Part shown: one piece after another, positions 12,778-24,070 of the stretch
How positions within the stretch are numbered: position 1 is the stretch's first letter
How the letters are laid out: each line of letters begins with the position of its first letter
Assembly: GCF_031755915.1 (NCBI RefSeq)
Contig: NC_083388.1
Coordinates: forward strand, 25,017,001-25,081,000
Source: Ziziphus jujuba
Lineage: Eukaryota > Streptophyta > Magnoliopsida > Rosales > Rhamnaceae
DNA length: 64,000 bases
Reading direction: 5' to 3'
Notes under the pieces: model-generated
Told to the model about the DNA's origin: nothing
Databases searched by the model: none
The model's input: only the letters and a program-made list of their open reading frames with translations
Position numbers and translations under genes: made by a program

Positions 12778-14208
12778 AGATTTTCAATGACATTCTTGTC
12801 AACTTGGAAGGCCTTGGTGAGCACATTAGGATTAATACGAGGATCTGAATCAAACACAGCGTTAGCAATGGTGATTACTCCTGCATTTTGGCTGCTGAGA
12901 TCGGCAAAGGCAACTGCATTGGTATATCCCCTGTTGAACTGGAAATGAATGAGACCAACTTGGAATACAAATACATCTCCCTTGTTCAGGACTTTAGAAA
13001 AAAGGAGGTTCTCGTCCTGGTTGGAGGTGACAAAACCAACCTACAGTGTACCCTCTATGACTATGAGGATTTTGGTGCCGTGAGGGTGAATGTGGGGAGG
13101 GTTTAGACCATGTGGTACATAGTCAATACGAGCTAGGGATATGCCCAAAGTGTTGAGTCCTGCTATTTTATCGACGTTGAGTTGAGTTACATTTGAACAA
13201 AGTGGGTTCGACGTGTCCCTAGGCTTATCGAGCCCCTGAAAGAAGAAATCATTGGCAGTGACATCCTTTGGGTTCTTGCAGAACTTTCCACTCACAAACA
13301 CTGCTCCATAAAGAAAATAATTTTTGTTAGTTCAGTAATATTATAGTATCATAGTATTATTGTGAAGTCCCACATCGGTTGAAAAGTGGAACGAAACACT
13401 CCATATAAGTGGGTGTGGATACCTTTCCCTTGAGAGGCCTTTTAAAACCTTGAAGGCTGGGTTGTAAGAGGATTCCCCTGGCCCAAAGAGGAAAATATCT
13501 CATGCAGGTGGTCTGGGCTGTTACAGATGCTATCAGAGCTAGTACCCGATCAGTGTGCCAGCGAGGACACGGGGCTCCAAGGGGGGAGGATTGTGAAGTC
13601 CCACATCGGTTGGAAAGGAGAACGAAACACTCCATATAAGTGGGTGTGGATACCTTTCCCTTGAGAGGCCTTTTAAAACCTTGAGGGCTGGGTTGTAAGA
13701 GGATTCCCCAGGCCCAAAGAGAACAATATCTCATGCGGGTGGTGTAGGCTGTTACAGATGGTATCAGAGCCAGTACCCAGATCGGTGTACCAGCGAGGAC
13801 GCTGGGCCCCAAGGGGGGAGGATTGTGAAGTCCTACATCTATTGGAAAGGGGAACGAAACACTTCATATAAGTGGGTGTAGATACCTTTCTCTTGAGAGA
13901 CCTTTTAAAACCTTGAGGACTAGGTTGTAAAAGGATTCTTCAGGCCCAAAGAGGACAATAGCTCATGTGGGTGGTCTAGGCTGTTACAATTATAGTATAT
14001 CTGGTTATCGTAGGATATAAAAAAAGTTACTGAAGAAATACAGGAGAAGGAAATAAAAGGTAAACATACAAGCAGATTCAATTTCAGAGTCTTTGACTGC
14101 TACACAGAAGTCCTGCAGAGGACTAGGGTCAGAGGCAGAGGCAATAGAGGATGCCAAACCTAAAACAACAAGAGACAAAACGATACGAATGCCTTTCATC
14201 TTAATCAT
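12778..14208 (-). pseudogene. GLP1: germin-like protein pseudogene (type 1)
   Basis: Exon 1 (14070-14208) is complete: a signal peptide [20 protein letters not shown], then [21 protein letters not shown], with donor GTATGT. Exon 2 (12778-13300) starts [20 protein letters not shown] and runs through the first germin box. It is the block-A partner of GLP6. Three defects are visible: the metal-ligand Glu of HxHx4E is Lys (HIHPHGTK); a GAG to TAG stop lies at 13041-13043 in GTL-E-V; and the CACTA insertion removes the last roughly 10 codons from this side. The intron carries a TRIM. A TATA box (CTATAAATA, minus) lies at 14296-14304. A working protein is very unlikely. Confidence 0.93.
13361..13988 (+). 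mobile_element. TRIM retrotransposon, tandem form with three LTRs
   Basis: Three 165-bp LTRs (13361-13525, 13592-13756, 13824-13988), each starting TGTGAAGTCC and ending TGTTACA, are separated by two internal segments of about 66 bp. Each internal segment opens with a TGGTATCAGAGC-like primer-binding site for initiator Met tRNA (the first has GCTATCAGAGC) and closes with a purine tract (CCAAGGGGGGAGGAT). The flanking TSD is ATTAT (13356-13360 and 13989-13993). The GLP6 intron near 46690-46700 shows the uninserted site with a single ATTAT. There is no coding capacity, so this is a terminal-repeat retrotransposon in miniature that would need enzymes in trans. Confidence 0.93.
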
Positions 14209-14295
14209 AGAGAGACATGTCTGATCGATGTTTTACAAACTTTCTTGTTGTATATATGCAAGTGAGCGATGAGAAATCTTGGTTGCACACCTTCC

Positions 14296-14304
14296 TATTT
14301 ATAG
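14296..14304 (-). promoter_or_regulatory. TATA box of GLP1
   Basis: CTATAAATA on the minus strand, about 90 bp upstream of the GLP1 ATG, at the same position as in GLP3, GLP4, GLP6 and GLP8. Confidence 0.6.
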
Positions 14305-15849
14305 CGGCTTGGAGTCAGGAACTAGTCTCTGCGTATTATATTATAGTAATCAATGTAAAGAATAGTTCTTCATTAAGCACTAAAAGAACAAGTAAAAACT
14401 TATTTAATTTCCTCTACAACGTTTACTTTTAACGTGGAAATGGTCTTCCTTATTTTATTTTACTTTTTTGTTTATTTATTTTATTTCTGATGTCTTGCTG
14501 GTATCCTTCTCTCTTCAGTTCATTGAAGCCCTTTTTTATATAAGATTTATTTTAACCATTAATATGTTGTTCTCAGTAAACGTTAAGTTGTATTAATTTG
14601 TCTCCCAGGAAGCCCCTTGTGTAAGTGCGACATAATTTTATTTAGCCAATTAACATTGATTTTATTATTATTATTATTATTTTTTAAGTTGAAAATTGTC
14701 AGTGTTGTGCGTGATTTGATCAATTCAAGTATGATTCAACAAATGTATTTTCAAAATTTTGGTTATATTAAATAAAACATATTTATAAACTGTCTTGGTG
14801 GACAACAATTATGATATTGCTTCCTAGAAATTAATTACATGGTTAAAGCTTAACTTAACAACCTAATCTTTTGGGGCTGGAGAGGTTTCTGTTAATGCTA
14901 GATAAAATTAAAATGCCTTTGATTGTGTCTTAATTTGCCAGAAGTAATCTAATAACATGATTTATTTTATTAATGCTTCCGGAAATAAAGAAAAATTCTA
15001 GATGTTTATTTTCATTTTTATGCTACAAATATTTTATGCCTTTGGTTGACAAGGGATGTTGGAACAAGCAGAAAAGTGTACGTTTACTCCAAATAATCTG
15101 TATGACATTTAGAATTAAAGTACTATCAATTGCAAGGAACTAAAAAAAATAAAAATAAAATAAAAAAAAATAATAAAAAAAAGCGCAGAGTTCAAATAGA
15201 ATTTTTTACAATTTTCTTTAATCCAAATTTGAAATGAAAATTGGCATGTGAATCAAATTATACATATAATGAAAGTAGAATTTTACAAGTAATCAGATTA
15301 AATTTTTACTTTAAGAGAACCTGCCATTCATGCTTTTCTGGATTGTCCTATAAAACTTTGATATTGACTCAACTTTTCATATAAAATTTGAAGATATGGG
15401 TGCTAATTTGAATTACCAAGTATGAAAAGATCAATCTAAACGACCCAATACCTTAGTGTAAACTGTCAAATCACACGTATCATTCTTGATAATCATTTCG
15501 TTTATATTGAATTATATATTATCCCACAGATTATTTGATAAAACTTTTTCATTGCTACATCTTTATCATATTTTTGTCACTGAAAGTAATTTATTGAACT
15601 GAAATTCAAAGGCATATATATATATATGGTAAGTTAATTTGTAGTAGTACTTCTCCCATGAATGGTCAAGCAGGGCCTTTATCTTTTCTGGTGGATAGTT
15701 GTTCGGTATAAATTGGAATACAATCAAAATGAGACACCAGAGAAATAGTCCAAAGCAAAGTGTAAAATACTCAACAACACATGTTTCTTTCATTTTCTAC
15801 TATAACAGTAATTTTGTGGTAATGTGAGCCTAAAGCCATTGACCATATA
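14305..15849. other. GLP1-GLP2 spacer, duplicated at 47006-48557
   Basis: AT-rich spacer with no gene. It lines up almost throughout with 47006-48557 (for example CAGGAAGCCCCTTGTGTAAG near 14607 and 47307), so it belongs to the duplicated block. The last 80 bases (15770-15849) are the sequence to which the truncated GLP2 exon was joined before LTR A inserted. Confidence 0.7.
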
Positions 15850-18083
15850 TGTAACATCCCGTGCCGAACAACATCGAGATTTTTTTCACGTTGATCGAGA
15901 TTGACCGAGTTTGACCTCCATTGATCGAGAGGGATCAAAATTTGACTTTTTGTTCTGGATGGAATTTCTCTTTGACTGGGGTATCGTTGCAAAGTATGCA
16001 TCGATCCGAGTCCATAGACTAGTACCACATCGAAAACGGAGCTACAGTTTGAAAGTTATGGGCAAAACAAGTTGAGGTCCGAACTGTCCAAGGGATGCCG
16101 AAGTTGACTTTTTGTTCGTGCAAAGTTGAGCTTTGACCCATGCATGGTTGTGAAGTACTCATTTGTACGAGTTCATAGACTGATGGCACACCCAATACGG
16201 ATATGTGGTTTACAAGTTATGACTCTGCAAAGTTTTTTTTTTAAACTGTATTATTTTAATATTATTTTATATATATATATTTATTTTCTTTTTCTTTTTT
16301 TTTTTCCTTTTCCCCTAGCTTCTTCTTCCTTTCTTCTTCTTCTTCCTTCTTCTTCTTCTCTCTTCATTTCTACTTCCCGTCAATCTCTCTCTCTCTCTCT
16401 CGATCTGCACCATTTCCGGCCACACGTGCAGGCCACCGATGAAGTCCATTCGTCGGCGAGCTCAGCTGCCAAGTTTGGCAATCGGTCAACCAGAGATGTG
16501 CCCAGATCGGCGGTCAACCAGAGATCGGTCCATTCAACTCAATTCCCTGTTGTTTGGGAGATATGACAAGTTGAAGTTCGGTCGAAACCTTCCGTCCACT
16601 TTCCGGCCACCTCCGATCGAGTTGAGTCCAACGGAGTTCAGTAATGTGATCTTCGTTTCATTAGCTTTCCATAGACATCTCATTTGCGAATTTTGGATAC
16701 TGTTTGTGTTAGCTTCCCCGGATATCGGGTATTATTTATTCGAATAAAATATTAATTTATTTGATCCTGTGTAATATTATTATTCTACGAGCACGTGTGA
16801 GTTGTAGAATTGATCCTATGGAAGATCTTGGTTGGATTGCATGCTCGAGGTGAGTGACCCACCTTCAAACTTAATTTTGGGTGTTTTAATTATATGTATT
16901 TTGTGATAATTAATTATTTGAAAATATGATATTTTATGTGTTAATTGTTTAGTAAAATTATATTTGGAATTTTGATGGTACAATTCAAATAATTGAAATG
17001 TATGTGTATTAAAGCATAATTTGATTTTGACAAATTATGGAGACTTTATTTTTATGAAATTCAATTTTAAAGAAATTGTGAATTTATTTGTGTTTAATAA
17101 AAATGTATTTATATATTGATGAATTGTGGAATTTAATTATATTTTGAATTTTGAGGTTTTGAAGGAATATTTATTTTAAAGTATTGTTAATTTCATTGAT
17201 GGATTTGAAATTGATAGAATTTATGCAATGGATTTATGAGGATGATTTATAAAGGAATTGTGAAAATTTACGGGTTTAATTGGATGGAATAAACCTGGTG
17301 GTATTTATGAGATTTTGAGATTTGAAAAAAATATATATTGATTTTATGATTTTTTTTTTTTTTTTGGATGCACCGTACACATACCAGTGTTCTGTATATA
17401 TGGATATGATTAGCGCGCAGGTGGATGTGGTGAGTGCGCAGGTGGGTGTGAGTAGCGCACAGTTGATTATGGGGTTGTCCTGTGGTTGCCATCGGATGAG
17501 GATAGGCTGCCCCTCCATGGTCGGGAAGCCTACTGTATGCCGGTTTCTCTCTCTCTGGTGGTGCTTGGGACGCTGGGTACCGTTGGCATCACTGGTATAT
17601 AGTGAGTGCATCAAATGGTTTTCTCGATACCATTTCCATAATAATAATGTTTTACAGAGTATTTAAATTAAAATGTATTTAATTATGTTTTATCATTTAT
17701 TAGGATTAATGGTTTAAAAATGTATTTTTCCACGATTTTATTATTTTAATGGGTTTGATGAATTAAAATGGATTTTATTTGTATTTTTACCATTCATTTC
17801 AAATCAGTGTTCTAAGATCTTATTTACCTTTAAAATGTGTTTAATTGTGTTTCATCATTATTCTGTTGATGCTTTAATTTGTATTTTATCATATTTGGAA
17901 ATATTATTTTAAATTGGATTTTATTATAGTCTTACCATTTATTTTAAAATGAGGTTTAAGAATTTATTTAAATGATTCCTGGATAATTTTATGAATTTTA
18001 TTGCGACTTTTGTATTATTTAATTTATTATATTTTATTTGTAATTTATTCAATTAATAATTCCTTAATTTTTGGGGCATAAAA

Positions 18084-18500
18084 TGTGACAGTCCAGACTA
18101 CCCGCATGCAATATTGTCCTCTTTAGGCCTAGGGAATCCTCATACAACCCAGCTTTCAAGGTTTTAAAAGGCCTCACAAGGGAAATGTATCCACATCCAC
18201 TTATATGGAGTATTTCGTTCTCCTTTCCAACCAATTCGTTCCCCTTTCCAACAGATGAGGGACTTCACAATCCTCCCCCTTTGGGGCCCAGCATCTTCGC
18301 TGGCACACTGATCTGGATCTAGCTCTAATACCATCTGTGACAGCCCAGACCACCCGCATGCAATATTGTCCTTTTTGGACCTAGGGAATCCTCTTACAAC
18401 CCAGCCCTCAGGGTTTTAAAAAGCCTCGCAAGGGAAAGGTATCCACACCCACTTATATGGAGTGTTTCGTTCCCCTTTCCAACAGATGAGGGACTTCACA
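18084..18500 (-). mobile_element. TRIM retrotransposon nested in LTR A
   Basis: Same family as the TRIM in GLP1, opposite orientation. LTRs are at 18084-18269 (with a roughly 21-bp internal duplication of the CGTTCCCCTTTCCAAC region) and 18336-18500. The internal segment holds a CTAATACCAT primer-site remnant and a CCTCCCCCTTTGG purine tract (complement). The TSD is TAAAA at 18079-18083 and 18501-18505. Confidence 0.92.
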
Positions 18501-18689
18501 TAAAATGTTGGGCTTTGTGAAACGTTTTAAAAAGGCAACTCTTCCAACTGAGTGAATTGTAAGGGTTTTGAGGGAAAATATTATTTTTAACTACCTATTA
18601 TTTATTTACTTATTTCTCAATAATCAATTAACTAAGGTATTTATCCTATTATTATTATTATTATTGTATAGTAGATTGGGTCATTCACT

Positions 18690-18706
18690 GAGATGATTAG
18701 CATCTC
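18690..18706. repeat. Conserved inverted repeat in the gypsy-family LTR
   Basis: GAGATGATTAGCATCTC is a 6-bp stem with a 5-base loop. The same element recurs in the other LTR copies at 31601-31617, 39148-39164, 42205-42221 and 55889-55905, and with one change near 60982-60998. Confidence 0.75.
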
Positions 18707-19157
18707 ATGTTTTTAAATTCTGTTCCCTTAGGCCTAGGTTAGTAGATGTTGATCGTCCGGGATCGAGCTCGACGTCTTGGTTCGTTGCCGAAAGTCCAAA
18801 AGGCTTTTCCTTTCATTTCTATATTGTATTATTTCTTTTTATCTTGTATTGTATTAAATTTCATATTCAATTGTATTTGATAATGCTCTATATATTATTT
18901 GGACGATTATCTATTTAATTATGCACTGGTTCCCTGTCATTTATTTGAAGTTCTAAAAACTTATGGAAGTAAATTGTAGTAAAGTGGGAGGAATAAGGTG
19001 GTGTATATAAAAGTATATTTTCAGTGCAGAGAAATTGTGGTAAGTCCAACCCTTATGAGAGATTCTGCTGGATTTTCCATTAGAGAGTCCGGTAGGGTTT
19101 CCCTGGGATTAGAATTTGTCTAAAGTTTTGGTGAGGGATCTTGGATGGGTTCTGACA

Positions 19158-19810
19158 ATATAACTCCTAGGTTTTGGCTGGCTAACAGCAGCAAAAGCAA
19201 CAACATTGTAATCTCTCCTGTTGAACTCAAAATGAATGAGACCGACCGAGAATACAAACACCGTCTCCTTTGTGGAAGATGTTAGTGAAGAGTCAATTTT
19301 CATCTCGGTTGGATGTGACAAAAACCTCTAATGTTCCCACTACCACCAAAAGGATTTCAGTTGCGCCAGGGTGTGTGTGTGGATGGTTTAGACCATATGG
19401 TGCATAATTGATCCGAGAGATATACCCAAAGTGTTGAGTCCTGGTATCTTGTCGACGTTGGCTATGTTTACCGTTGAGCCAAGTGGGTTTAATATGTTTC
19501 CAACCTCGTCGACCCGAAAGCGAAGAAATCATCAGCACTGACGTCCTTTGGGTTCTTGCAGAACTTTCCACTAACAAACACTGCATCACACTAATTTTTG
19601 TAATTACTATCAAACACATTTTAACAAGTACCATATAATAGAAATTTAAATGCATGCATATTAATATAATATTGTATATGTACAAGCACGGGTTTTGGTG
19701 TCATTTAATGCAACATAGAAGTCCTGAACAGGGTCAGGATCATAGGCAGAGGCAAAGGAAGAGGCCAAAGCCAAGATGACAAAAGACAAAAGGAGATGAG
19801 GACCTTGGAT
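19158..19810 (-). pseudogene. GLP2: germin-like pseudogene (type 2), truncated
   Basis: Exon 1 (19690-19810) would encode a signal peptide then ASAYDPDPVQDF, but the start codon is ATC (19808-19810) instead of ATG, and the conserved Cys of QDFC reads Tyr. The exon 2 fragment (19158-19580) retains [12 protein letters not shown] (the HxHx4E germin box) and part of the second box in shifting frames. The last roughly 45 codons are replaced by unrelated flanking sequence, a defect shared with GLP7, and LTR A is inserted at that junction. It is the block-A partner of GLP7 and clearly non-functional. Confidence 0.9.
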
Positions 19811-20502
19811 TTTAGAGAGACTTGTCTTAACTTGTATTTAGTAACAAAAGACATTTTAATCATGGCTAATACCCTGCTTTTCTGTTGAGTGTTTTTTATG
19901 TAAAAGTTCTATAACATCTTTTTTTTATTTTGTTTTAAGTTGCTTCCACGCCTTAATATCTTTAAGTACATGGAACAAAAAAATACGCTCTGCCGAATAA
20001 AAAATGAAGAAAGGTAATTTTTTTTCCTGTTCTACAATCCCTTTCTATTGGTTTTTATTTATTGATGTATAAATGTCCGTTACACTGTCAAATTTATGAG
20101 AATATTTTTTTTTCCATGGCCAACAATTTCTCAAGCTCGAGTTGAAACTTCTCAATATGATGGAGTGATGGCGTTGTAATCCTAGCTATTTTTAATTTTT
20201 ACGTCAAATAAAGTTTTCAAAAACTTCAAGTGATGGAAACTTTTCTATAAAAAAAATAAAATAAAATAAAAAAGAGAAAGACAGAAGATAAAACAGAGTT
20301 TCTGTTTCAAAGACAAACAAATTTGCTAAACAAATTGGAACTAAAAAAAGTTCAATTAGAGATTTTACAACAACATTCTATTTATTTTATAAATGAATCT
20401 GAATCCAAAAATAGGGAAACAAAATATACGAATCCTTATTAAAATGTAAAAGTTTTCATATAGATGAATTCATTGTTTGCTTCATATAATATGAATTAGG
20501 GT
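19811..20502. other. GLP2-GLP3 spacer
   Basis: No gene is seen. The sequence matches 49210-49926 closely (for example CTCAAGCTCGAGTTGAAACT near 20132). The AATAAA-type signals on the minus strand (TTTATT near 20384) may serve as the polyadenylation signal of GLP3. Confidence 0.55.
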
Positions 20503-21319
20503 CTAATTATTGTTGTCAACCCAGAACTGCTTCTGAAGGTAGTCAATGATATTCTTGTCAACTTGGAAGGCCTTGGTGAGCACATCAGGATTAATACGAG
20601 GATCTGAATCAAACACAGCGTTAGCAATGGTGATTACTCCTGCATTTTGGCTGCTGAGACCAGCGAAGGCGACTGCATTGGTATGTCCCCTGTTGAACTG
20701 GAAATGAATGAGACCAATTGGGAAAACAAACACATCTCCCTTGTTGAGGATTTTAGTGAAGAGTTTGTTGCTTCCATCTTGTTGGTTGGAAGTGACAAAA
20801 CCAACCTCCAAAGTACCCTCTACGACTACTAGGATTTCGGTGCCCCGAGGGTGAGTATGGGGAGGGTTTAGGCCATATGGTGCATAGTCAATGCGAGCCA
20901 GGGATATGCCCAAAGTGCTGAGTCCTGGTATTTTATCAACATTGAGTTGAGTTACATTTGATCCGACTTGGTTTGATGTGTTTCCTGGCTTGTCAAGCCC
21001 CGAAAAGAAGAAATCATTGGCAGTGACATATTTTGGGTCCTTGCAGAACTTTCCATTCACGAACACTGCACCATATATAAAGAAAGCACTTTTGTAAGCA
21101 GTTCACAAATATTGTATAGTATATGGTTATCTAGGATATAAAAAGTCAGTGATGAAATACAAGAAAGGAAAATAAAAAGGTAAACATACAAGCAGATTTA
21201 ATTTCAGAGTCTTTGACTGCAACACAGAAGTCCTGCAGAGGGCTTGGGTCGTAAGCAGAGGCAAAAGAGGATGCCAAACCCAAAACCAGAAGAGATAAAA
21301 GAAAATGAACGCCTTGCAT
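20503..21319 (-). CDS. GLP3: germin-like protein (type 3), intact
   Basis: Two exons, 21190-21319 and 20503-21065, with donor GTATGT and acceptor GTGCAG, give 230 residues, normal for a GLP. The start [17 protein letters not shown] is a signal peptide, so the product is expected in the apoplast. The paired N-terminal cysteines are in LQDFC and NGKFC. Germin box 1 is [17 protein letters not shown] (HxHx4E metal ligands) and box 2 is [17 protein letters not shown] (third His). There is one NVT glycosylation site. Closest in style to Arabidopsis GLP subfamily 1. GLPs are hexameric Mn cupins; some show superoxide dismutase or, in cereal germins, oxalate oxidase activity, but the activity here cannot be told. 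It differs from GLP8 by about five residues in the exon 2 product. Confidence 0.95.
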
Positions 21320-21410
21320 GCTTGTCAGATGGATAATCTGCTATGTTCTTAATTTCTTAATGCAAAAGAGGGATGAGAAATCTTGGTGGGCAATATTCCC
21401 TATTTATAGA

Positions 21411-21420
21411 GGCCAGAGTC
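21411..21420 (-). promoter_or_regulatory. TATA box of GLP3
   Basis: TCTATAAATA on the minus strand, about 95 bp before the GLP3 ATG, in the conserved GLP promoter context shared by the paralogues. Confidence 0.65.
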
Positions 21421-23157
21421 TGGAACTAGTCTCCGCATATTTTGTATAAGAAGTAAGGAAACAGAAAGGAGACTTGAAAATTTATCCACTGGGTATTGAT
21501 TTAATAATATAATAATCGATGAAGAATCATTCTTTATTAATCACTAAAAGAACAAGTAAAATTTAAAACGGAAATGGTCTTTTTCTCTTTTTTGTTTTTC
21601 CTAGTGTGTTACACGTATCATTTTTCTTTATAGTAATAACCATTTTATTGGCCGATCCCACTTGGAAGATTTATAATTTTCTTTAGCTAATCAACGCTGA
21701 TTTTTTAAAGTTGAAAACTGTCACTGTTGTGCGTGAGTTGATCAATTCAAGTATAAATAATATAAATATATAAATATTTATATATATATAGATATGTTGA
21801 AAATTTTGGTATTGAATAAAACATATTTACAAAGTCTTGATGGACAGCAATTGTGATCATTGTTTCAAATGAATTTATTACATGGCTGGTTAGAGCTTAA
21901 CTAAACAACCTAATCTTTTGAGGCAGGGGCAGAGAGGTTTCTTAAAAATGCTAGATAAATTTTAGATGCCTTTGATTGTGTCTTAGTTTTCCTAAATTAA
22001 TCTATTAACAGGATTTATTATATTAAAGCTTCTAGAAATGAAGAAAAATTCTACTAGCCTAAAATGTTTCATTCGATTTTTACGTTTCAAAAATTCGATG
22101 GCTTTGGATGTCAAGTTTTTGTTGGATTTACTCCAATTAATCTGTATATGTCATTCAGAAAGTACTATTAGTTGCAAGGAACTAAGAAAACTGGAAAAAA
22201 CAGGGGAAAGTACTACGAGCAAGGAACTAAGAAAATTGGAAAAACAGAGTTTCAATTGGAATTTCTTATAATTTTCTTTAATATATAAATTGAAAACAAA
22301 ATTGGCATAAGCCTCAGACAATACATGTAATGAAAATGGAATTTGATAGCAATCATATTAACTTTTTTACTTTGAGAACATTTGACAACTAATCATGCTT
22401 TTTTTGGGTTGTCCTATAAAACTTTAATACTGACCAAACGTTTCACATAAAATTTGAAGAAATTGGTATTAATTTCAATTGCCAAGTACCAAAAAGGCTA
22501 ATCAAAATTACTAAGCACCTTTAGCTCATACTGAATTTTAAATACCACTAGTTATTTGAAAAAAAAAATTGTTGTTATATTTTTATCATATATTTGTCAC
22601 TGAAAATAATTAGAGACAACGAAAAATCAAGGGCATCAACAGGGACATAGTTTTAGCATTTTTATATGCTAAAATTTGTATTCCCCATGAATAGTCAAGT
22701 AAGGCCTCTATCTTTTCTGGTGGATGGTGATTAGTCGTTCGGATTAAATGGAATATGATCAGCATGAGACTACAGACTACCTAATTGTTTACAGCAAACT
22801 GTAATATACTCAACAACATCCAATGCTATTGATTAGCTGGTATTACAGTAACTATGTGGTCATGCGAGCCCTAACCCCTAAAATCAGTGCTGACAATATA
22901 CTATGTTACTTAAGGAAACGTTAACTTTGAAAATTTAAATAAAATTAAACTATGAGAGAGATAGAGAGACAGAGCTGGAAAGTAAATAAAACGAAAATGC
23001 AATTAGAGAATGGTATACAACACCATTTATTTTATTAGAAATGAATCTGATTCAAACAATAGGGAAACATATTTATCAATCATTATTACAATGTTAAATA
23101 AGATAATAAATAGTTTATGAATTCATGGACTGCTTCATATAATAATATAAACAGAGT
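21421..23157. other. GLP3-GLP4 spacer
   Basis: AT-rich and without a gene. The part from 21421 to about 22260 aligns with the GLP8 upstream region (50825 to about 51555), including two short related copies of CAAGGAACTAAGAAAA near 22175-22235. This marks the right limit of the duplicated block. The rest resembles GLP downstream flank. Confidence 0.6.
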
Positions 23158-23971
23158 CTAGTTGTTGTCAACCCAGAATTGCTTCTGGAGATAATCAATG
23201 ATATTCTTGTCAACTTGGAAGGCCTTGGTGAGCACATCAGGATTAATGCGAGGATCTGAACCAAATACAGAGTTAGCAATTGTGATCACTCCTGCATTTT
23301 GGCTGCTGAGACCAGCAAAGGCAACTGCATTGCTATGTCCCCTGTTGAACTGGAAATGAATTAGACCAACTGGGAATACAAACACATCTCCCTTGTTTAG
23401 GACTTTTGTAAAGAGGCGGTTTTCGTCTTGGTTGGAGGTGGCAAAACCAACCTCCAGTGTACCCTCTACGACGACTAGGATTTCGGTACCCCGAGGGTGA
23501 ATGTGGGGTGGATTTAGACCATAGGGTGCGTAGTCGATACGAGCCAGAGATATGCCCAAGGTGTTGAGTCCTGCTATCTTGTCAACGTTGAGTTGAGTAA
23601 CATTTGAGCCAAGTCGGTTTGATGTGTCTCTAGCCTTATCGAGCCCAGAAAAGAAGAAATCATTTGCAGTAACATCCTTTGGGTTCTTGCAGAACTTTCC
23701 ATTCACAAACACTGCTCCATAAAGAAAGTACATTTTATTAGTTCTGAAATGTTATAGCACGTGGTATATACTTATAGTTATCTTAGAATATAAAAAGTTA
23801 GTGAAGAAATACAGGGGAGCAAAATAAAAATGGTAAACATACAAGCAGATTCAATTTCGGAGTCTTTTACTGCTACACAGAAGTCCTGCAGAGGGCTTGG
23901 GTCAGAGGCAGAGGCAAAAGAGGATGCAAACCCAAAACTAGAAGAGGCAAAAGGACATGAACGCCTTGCAT
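23158..23971 (-). pseudogene. GLP4: germin-like protein (type 1-like) with a 1-bp frameshift
   Basis: Exon 2 (23158-23711) is fully open and keeps [19 protein letters not shown] and an intact end QKQFWVDNN. Exon 1 (23843-23971) starts MQGVHVLLPLLVLGL, but one C is missing relative to GLP3 (GATGCAAACC against GATGCCAAACC, about 23924). The frame shifts within the signal peptide and meets TAG soon after. The promoter with its TATA box and the splice sites look normal. It is either a recent pseudogene, an allele, or a sequencing error; if the base were present, the product would be a normal 227-residue GLP. Confidence 0.88.
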
Positions 23972-24061
23972 TTTAGAGAGACTTGTCTTTATGGATGTTC
24001 TACTATGTTTTTAATTTTGTATGCTAAGGGAGGAATGAGAAATCTTGGTACGAAACATGCC

Positions 24062-24070
24062 TATTTATAG
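24062..24070 (-). promoter_or_regulatory. TATA box of GLP4
   Basis: CTATAAATA on the minus strand, about 91 bp upstream of the GLP4 ATG, at the same place as in the intact copies. Confidence 0.6.

Larger units (their letters stand above)
15850..19157 (+). mobile_element. Solo LTR A of the gypsy family, inserted in GLP2
   Basis: Begins TGTAACATCC and ends TTCTGACA, related over its length to the LTRs of the gypsy element at 31165-44608. The TSD is ATATA (15845-15849 and 19158-19162). The paralogue near 48553-48562 (GACCATATAACTCC) is the empty site. Without the TRIM nested at 18084-18500 and its TSD copy, the length is about 2.9 kb, as in the other family members. There are no internal coding regions, so it is a solo LTR left by unequal recombination. 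Confidence 0.93.

Noticed and set aside
13361..13988. TRIM as a Cassandra element with 5S rRNA promoter
   Set aside because: The LTRs show no 5S internal promoter boxes; only the short LTR, primer site and purine tract support a generic TRIM call.
17322..17666. 114-codon plus-strand frame in LTR A as a protein
   Set aside because: It falls in the LTR region with the ACCAGTGTTCTGTATA motif shared by all family LTRs, and equivalents are disrupted in the other copies.
20647..20832. Plus-strand frames opposite GLP exon 2 (also at 12888, 46222, 50071)
   Set aside because: They are antisense shadows of conserved cupin coding and recur only because the GLP genes do.
20503..21319. Oxalate oxidase function for the intact GLPs
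   Set aside because: Subfamily 1 GLPs of eudicots share the metal site, but the activity cannot be read from the motifs. Only the cupin fold and secretion are supported.
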